A stretch of DNA of 36,933 nucleotides from Deltaproteobacteria bacterium (GTDB lineage: Bacteria > Desulfobacterota > Desulfuromonadia > Desulfuromonadales > Geopsychrobacteraceae): assembly GCA_024279255.1 (NCBI GenBank), contig JAJRRT010000065.1, positions 1-36,933 of the forward strand, given 5' to 3'. The notes below the pieces were generated by a model that saw nothing but the letters and a program-made list of their open reading frames with translations, was not told the DNA's origin and searched no databases. Each line of letters begins with the position of its first letter. Position 1 is the first letter of the stretch. Position numbers and translations under genes: made by a program. Positions 33,133 to 36,933 of the stretch are shown here, in pieces.

Positions 33133-33173
33133 GTTATAAAACAATTTTTTTCAGCTATTCAACGCGAGTTGAA
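33133..33173 (-). promoter_or_regulatory. Candidate promoter and operator of the secretion operon
   Basis: Minus strand: -35 TTGAAT (33157-33162), 18-bp spacer, -10 TATAAC (33133-33138). A 6-4-6 inverted repeat TTCAAC/GTTGAA (33158-33173) overlaps the -35 and could be a repressor site. Confidence 0.45.
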
Positions 33174-33611
33174 TGAGGTTTTTACGGGTAAAACGGTGCT
33201 TTCACTTTGGTTGAGTCTAAAATATTGTCGGCTTTCTATTCGAAAAACCTAAAATCAGAAAATTAACTCTGCTATATCAATCATGGTTTGGCGAGGGCTG
33301 AAAACCTTCAATCTATTCATTAAGATTAAGGCGTTAGCTCTATTTTTATTTTAGGCTGCGGAGTGTTGTCTCTCACTCTCAGCTCATGGATGGCTGAATC
33401 GTCGGAGGAAAATGTGAAGTGGCCCCCTCAGCAGTGCATTTAATGGTTTGTTCTGTATGCAATCCTTGGACCGATTCCGTGTGGCTTATTGGCATGCCGA
33501 ACTGGTGGTGATATCGAGTCATGTGTTTCGGCTTATTGCTTGGGCTTTCCGAGGATGTGAGACTTTTGGGGAGGGTGGTCAGATCGCGTTATATTCGCTA
33601 TTATTCGGTTC
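33174..33611. other. AT-rich divergent intergenic region
   Basis: About 440 bases between the TolC-like and methyltransferase genes. No convincing gene, tRNA or terminator is seen. A weak -10 (TATATT, 33590-33595) may serve the methyltransferase. The size suggests room for activator sites. Confidence 0.4.
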
Positions 33612-34340
33612 ATGGAAACTATAGATTCTCTTTACAGCGAAGGCATCAAGCTGATCCAGGCCAAGGATGGTTATCGCTTTAGTCTCGACCCGGTTCTTCT
33701 TGCTCACTTCGTCGCTCTGCGCGATGGTGAAGATGTCCTCGACCTCGGCACGGGTTGTGGTGTTTTGCCATTGTTACTGGCGCGGCGCGACCCTGTTTTA
33801 AGAGTTGTTGGTTGGGAACGACAGCCACAAATGGTTGACAGGGCGCTACGGGGTGTGGAGCAGAGTGGAATGTCTCAGCGAATTTCGGTTGTCGAGGCTG
33901 ACCTGCGTGACCATCGTCAGTTAGCGGTTGCCGGATCCTTTAGTCTGGTGGTCACTAATCCTCCCTATCGGGCGATGACGAGTGGGCGTATTGCGCCAGG
34001 CGATGAGCGGGCGGCGGCGCGACATGAGTTAGCCGGCGGGTTGAATGACTTTCTGGTTGCTGCGAGCTGGTGTCTTAAGAGTGGTGGTCGTTTTGCGATT
34101 GTTTATCTTGCTGAGCGGTTGAGTGAATTATTGGTAGGGATGACTGGTGCTGGCATTGAGCCGAAACGTTTACGAATGGTCCATTCACGAGCGGGGGAAT
34201 CGGCACGGCTGGTTTTGGTTGAGGGGCGTAAGGGGGGGAACTCCGGCCTTCATGTCGAGGCTCCTCTTTATATATACAGACAAGGCCGTGAGATTCGCGA
34301 CTACACGGATGAAGTCCTGCGGATTTATGGCGAAGAGTGA
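33612..34340 (+). CDS. TrmN6-like tRNA (adenine-N6)-methyltransferase family protein
   Basis: A 242-aa class I SAM-dependent methyltransferase. Motif I DLGTGCGVLPLLLARR lies near residues 44-60, and the catalytic NPPYR of N6-adenine methyltransferases near residue 120. The family prototype, E. coli YfiC/TrmN6, modifies A37 of tRNA1(Val). The N-terminus (DGYRFSLDPVLLAHF) is typical of the family. The ATG at 33612 has no clear ribosome-binding site. It converges with the DUF721 gene with an 8-base gap. Confidence 0.88.
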   Translation: METIDSLYSEGIKLIQAKDGYRFSLDPVLLAHFVALRDGEDVLDLGTGCGVLPLLLARRDPVLRVVGWERQPQMVDRALRGVEQSGMSQRISVVEADLRDHRQLAVAGSFSLVVTNPPYRAMTSGRIAPGDERAAARHELAGGLNDFLVAASWCLKSGGRFAIVYLAERLSELLVGMTGAGIEPKRLRMVHSRAGESARLVLVEGRKGGNSGLHVEAPLYIYRQGREIRDYTDEVLRIYGEE

Positions 34341-34348
34341 GGCCAGTT

Positions 34349-34846
34349 TTATTTATCTTTTGCCTTGCTTAGCTTCTTCTGGCGTATAAACATCTGCCGC
34401 ATCTCGTTTTTTAGGTCCCCATCCTTCAGTCCTGCCAGACTTTCTTCGACTGCGGCTAGTTCCGTGTCAGACAGGCTTTCCTTTTGCCACTCAACCCTAG
34501 GTTCTTTGGGGGCCGTTGTCTGTGACTGCGGAGTGCCGCGCCGCAGATAGATATCTTCAATGTCGCAGTCAGGGAGTTGTTCGTGCAGCTTTTTGAGGAT
34601 CTGTGGCTTGAGCATCTGTAATTGCTGCATCCATACCGGATGGTCGACTCTTACTTCGAGAATCTTTTCGCGGATGCGTAAGGGGCGGGCACGCTTCGCG
34701 ATCTGCTCGCCGACGATTTTATCCCAAACCAGCCAGGCCTGATAGCGTGGCAGGCGCTCATCGAGCCCCTTGTCGCCGAGTAGCTTTTTGAGCAGTTCGG
34801 AAACAGATTCGGCTCTTTTGAGCTTTGGACGTTCGTGACGACTCAT
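34349..34846 (-). CDS. DUF721 (DciA-like) domain protein
   Basis: A 165-aa protein. Residues 10-100 contain the DUF721 pattern (VSELLKKLLG, then WLVWDKIVGEQIAKRARPLRIREKILEVRVDHPVWMQQLQMLKPQILKKL). The family includes DciA, the helicase-loading factor of many bacteria, and uncharacterised relatives. The C-terminal 60 residues are charged and helical. The start is set at the ATG at 34846, which overlaps the stop of the upstream membrane-protein gene as ATGA; a longer in-frame extension upstream is not supported. The DciA role is only a possibility. Confidence 0.78.
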   Translation of the reverse strand: MSRHERPKLKRAESVSELLKKLLGDKGLDERLPRYQAWLVWDKIVGEQIAKRARPLRIREKILEVRVDHPVWMQQLQMLKPQILKKLHEQLPDCDIEDIYLRRGTPQSQTTAPKEPRVEWQKESLSDTELAAVEESLAGLKDGDLKNEMRQMFIRQKKLSKAKDK

Positions 34847-35097
34847 GTCTGGCGACGGCGGATGCGTGAACCTGCTATTTGACCGGCAATGGCGCAGGCA
34901 AGGGTGAGGGGGATGATGGTCCAGTTGAAGCCTAGCGCTAAACGTAGGGCAATAATGAATGGAATCGAAGCGTGGATCAGGACAAACCAACGGAATGAGA
35001 ATTTACGACAATTTTCACGGAAGTAGCCGAGTGGCAGGTTGCTGCCTAGGGCAAATATCAGCAGACCAGTCAGTTGTAGGGTGCTATCGGGTGTCAC
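34843..35097 (-). CDS. Small membrane protein of unknown function
   Basis: An 84-aa protein with hydrophobic segments at about 8-25, 38-55 and 58-75, and a basic C-terminus (GSRIRRRQT). The LGSNLPLGYFRENCRKFSFRWF stretch looks conserved in style, but I cannot assign a family. The start is GTG at 35097, with AAGGA about 10 bases upstream. It is translationally coupled to the DUF721 gene by an ATGA overlap. Confidence 0.65.
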   Translation of the reverse strand: MTPDSTLQLTGLLIFALGSNLPLGYFRENCRKFSFRWFVLIHASIPFIIALRLALGFNWTIIPLTLACAIAGQIAGSRIRRRQT

Positions 35098-35226
35098 TGT
35101 TGGTGTTTCCTTTCAGTTGCAATTTGCAATGCTATGAATCAGGTAAAGGTTAGCATGGCTGTGTCGTTGAGATAAAGCAGTTGATGGGGCGGTATGTGTA
35201 AATGTGTATGATTTAAAGACGGGCGC

Positions 35227-35259
35227 TTAGCTTTTTGCTTGTCGAATGAGTTGTGCCAT
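35227..35259 (-). other. Possible 10-codon upstream ORF
   Basis: An ATG at 35259 with a strong AAGGAG site 5 bases upstream reads MAQLIRQAKS and stops. It lies about 130 bases upstream of the small membrane-protein gene. It could be a leader peptide or a remnant; evidence is only the ribosome-binding site. Confidence 0.2.
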
Positions 35260-35342
35260 TTTCTCTCCTTGCATTGGCGTGGAATACGTGACATTATTCC
35301 CGGCCGGACTGCTCCGGGCTTGAGGGTTTCAGGAGAGTGGCG

Positions 35343-35600
35343 TTGGTTGAAGAAGGCGATCTTGTTGCAATTTTCCACTCGATTCACCGGGTGATGAAAG
35401 CTGAGAAGCTGTTGAAACAGGCCGGGAAGAATGTGCTGCTTATTCCGGTACCACGGCAATTGACCAGCGATTGTGGCTTGGCAATCCGCTTCCCACAGGA
35501 GATACGTGGCGAAATCGATGAGATTCTCTCGGCGTCTGGCTTGGAAGCTCAAGAGTTATATCTGCGACAGCAGAAGGATTATGTACGTTTGGATACCTGA
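35343..35600 (+). CDS. DUF3343 putative Se/S carrier-like protein
   Basis: A protein of about 85 aa matching the DUF3343 family (PF11823): an N-terminal VAIFHSIHRVMKAEKLLKQAG helix-strand unit, PVPRQLTSDCGLAIRF with the conserved Cys in SDCG, and a C-terminal LYLRQQKDYVRL. The family is proposed, by genomic association, to carry selenium or sulfur. TTG at 35343 is preferred because AGGAG (35331-35335) lies 7 bases upstream; the in-frame GTG at 35337 would be only 1 base from it. It lies 77 bases upstream of ffh, which has its own promoter. Confidence 0.8.
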   Translation: MVEEGDLVAIFHSIHRVMKAEKLLKQAGKNVLLIPVPRQLTSDCGLAIRFPQEIRGEIDEILSASGLEAQELYLRQQKDYVRLDT

Positions 35601-35618
35601 GGTGACGCCCCTTTTTGC

Positions 35619-35647
35619 TTGACAGCGGGCCAGCCTCTTCATATATT
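35619..35647 (+). promoter_or_regulatory. Sigma-70 promoter of ffh
   Basis: -35 TTGACA (35619-35624), 17-bp spacer, -10 TATATT (35642-35647). It is the best consensus promoter in the window; the predicted start is near 35654 with a short leader. Confidence 0.75.
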
Positions 35648-35677
35648 TACTCTTTGCCTTTTTGGTAGTTTTGTATC

Positions 35678-36933
35678 ATGTTTGATGGCTTATCTGATAA
35701 ACTCGACGCTGTTTTTAAGAAGTTGCGCGGTCACGGGCGACTGAATGAACAGCTCATCAAGGAGACCATGCGGGAGATCCGTCTGGTTTTGCTTGAGGCC
35801 GATGTCAATTTCCGGGTGGTTAAGGATTTTGTCGCTCGGGTTGGTGAGCGTGCTGTCGGACAAGAGGTGTTGCAAAGTTTGACGCCTGCCCAGCAGGTGA
35901 TCAAGGTTGTGCGCGAAGAGCTCGCAACTTTGATGGGCGAGGGCGAAGATAATGGCCTGAATTTGGCTGCGCGTCCACCGGTACCTTTGATGCTTTGTGG
36001 TTTGCAGGGGGCTGGTAAAACCACGACCTGTGGTAAACTGGCCATGAAGCTCAGGCGCGAAAAGCGTAATCCGTTATTGGTGCCCGCTGATGTTTACCGC
36101 CCGGCAGCGATTGAACAGTTAAAAACACTCGGGCGGCAGCTTGATATTGAAGTTTTCGATTCTGCTGCTGATCAGGATCCAGTCGATATCTGTCGGCGCG
36201 CCTTGGAATATGGGCAGTTGAATGGTTTTGACACTCTGATTCTGGACACTGCAGGCCGTCTACACATCGATACCGAATTGATGGGCGAGCTGACTCGAAT
36301 TGTCGAGGCAGTGACACCAGCTGAAATTCTTTTCGTTGCCGATGCGATGACCGGTCAGGATGCAGTTAATGTTGCTGCCAGCTTCAATGAGCAGTTGCCA
36401 TTGACCGGGGTGATATTGACCAAGCTCGACGGTGACGCACGTGGTGGTGCTGCGCTGTCGATTCGTGCGGTGACCGGCATACCGATCAAGCTGGTCGGTA
36501 TGGGTGAGAAACTCGATGAACTCGAGAGCTTTCACCCTGATCGGATGGCACAGCGCATCCTCGGCATGGGGGATGTTTTAAGTCTGATTGAGAAGGCGCA
36601 GCAGGCTGTTGATGCCGATGATGCTGCAGCCATGGAAGCCAGTCTTCGCAATCAGGGCTTCACTCTTGAAACGTTTCTTGAGCAGATGCAGATGGTCAAG
36701 AAAATGGGTTCGATGGAATCGATTCTCAAGATGATTCCAGGTGCAGGCAAGGCATTGAAAAAAGCTGGTGGTATGCAGATGCCAGAAAAAGAACTTTCGC
36801 GGATAGAAGCAATTATTCGCAGTATGACACCGAAGGAACGCCTGGATCACCGCATTCTTAATGGCTCAAGACGTCTGCGCATAGCCAACGGTAGCGGGAC
36901 CCGGGTACAAGATGTGAATCAGTTACTTAAGCG
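35678..36933 (+). CDS. ffh: Signal recognition particle protein Ffh, 3'-truncated by window
   Basis: The SRP54 GTPase, which with 4.5S RNA brings ribosomes making membrane proteins to the translocon. 418 codons are visible: the N domain (MFDGLSDKLDAVFKKLRG, ADVNFRVVKDFV), G domain motifs G1 GLQGAGKTTTCGKLA, DVYRPAAIEQL, G3 DTAGRLHID, G4 TKLDGDARGGA, and most of the methionine-rich M domain (MQMVKKMGSMESILKMIPG, RIANGSGTRVQDVNQLLK). The frame is open to the window end; the usual length is about 450 aa, so roughly 30 residues are missing. Confidence 0.97.
   Translation, partial: MFDGLSDKLDAVFKKLRGHGRLNEQLIKETMREIRLVLLEADVNFRVVKDFVARVGERAVGQEVLQSLTPAQQVIKVVREELATLMGEGEDNGLNLAARPPVPLMLCGLQGAGKTTTCGKLAMKLRREKRNPLLVPADVYRPAAIEQLKTLGRQLDIEVFDSAADQDPVDICRRALEYGQLNGFDTLILDTAGRLHIDTELMGELTRIVEAVTPAEILFVADAMTGQDAVNVAASFNEQLPLTGVILTKLDGDARGGAALSIRAVTGIPIKLVGMGEKLDELESFHPDRMAQRILGMGDVLSLIEKAQQAVDADDAAAMEASLRNQGFTLETFLEQMQMVKKMGSMESILKMIPGAGKALKKAGGMQMPEKELSRIEAIIRSMTPKERLDHRILNGSRRLRIANGSGTRVQDVNQLLK

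Noticed and set aside
34847..34990. N-terminal extension of the DUF721 protein
   Set aside because: It overlaps the coupled upstream gene; the ATG at 34846 in an ATGA overlap gives the usual family N-terminus.
1..36933. tRNA, rRNA, insertion sequences, integrases, prophage genes
   Set aside because: None recognised on either strand; the adhesin and cytochrome regions show no visible mobile-element borders.

Overview
The window looks like a chromosomal segment from a Desulfuromonadales-type (Geobacter/Desulfuromonas/Pelobacter-like) anaerobe. This is inferred from several multiheme c-type cytochromes, an OmcE-like tetraheme cytochrome, NHL-propeller lipoproteins beside them, sigma-54 promoters, a ThiE-ThiD fusion and a CooT-type nickel-binding protein. 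Apart from thiC and ffh, which run off the window edges, every gene appears intact.

Layout. (a) 1-2450, minus strand: cooT-like, thiED fusion and the 5' part of thiC, with a strong terminator hairpin in the thiC leader. (b) 2632-7403, plus strand: alr, then purH-purD-purE. (c) 7564-14744, plus strand: a small tetraheme c3-type cytochrome, a sigma-54-driven array cytochrome with 25 candidate hemes, an NHL lipoprotein, an octaheme cytochrome and a 748-aa beta-barrel. This set could form a periplasm-to-surface electron conduit. (d) 15123-16971, minus strand: a second NHL lipoprotein and an OmcE-like tetraheme cytochrome with its own sigma-54 promoter and a structured leader. (e) 17240-33099, minus strand: a type I secretion/adhesin locus, transcribed tolC, MotB/OmpA-like, hlyD, MotA-like, giant Ig/RTX adhesin, ABC exporter, O-antigen-ligase/TPR protein. 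(f) 33612-36933: TrmN6-like methyltransferase, DUF721 protein, small membrane protein, DUF3343 Se/S-carrier-like protein and the start of ffh (SRP54).

The most exciting part is (e). A complete type I secretion system is interleaved with a MotA/TolQ/ExbB-type proton-channel subunit and a MotB-type partner that has an Asp at the start of its single transmembrane helix. This is the composition of the Salmonella SPI-4 Sii system (SiiA-F), but in a different order. The MotA-like protein also has a long repeat-bearing coiled-coil tail, as in ZorA of the Zorya system. I infer a proton-motive-force-coupled adhesin secretion or release machine next to an extracellular electron transfer locus.

No tRNA, rRNA, CRISPR array, insertion sequence or integrase was recognised.
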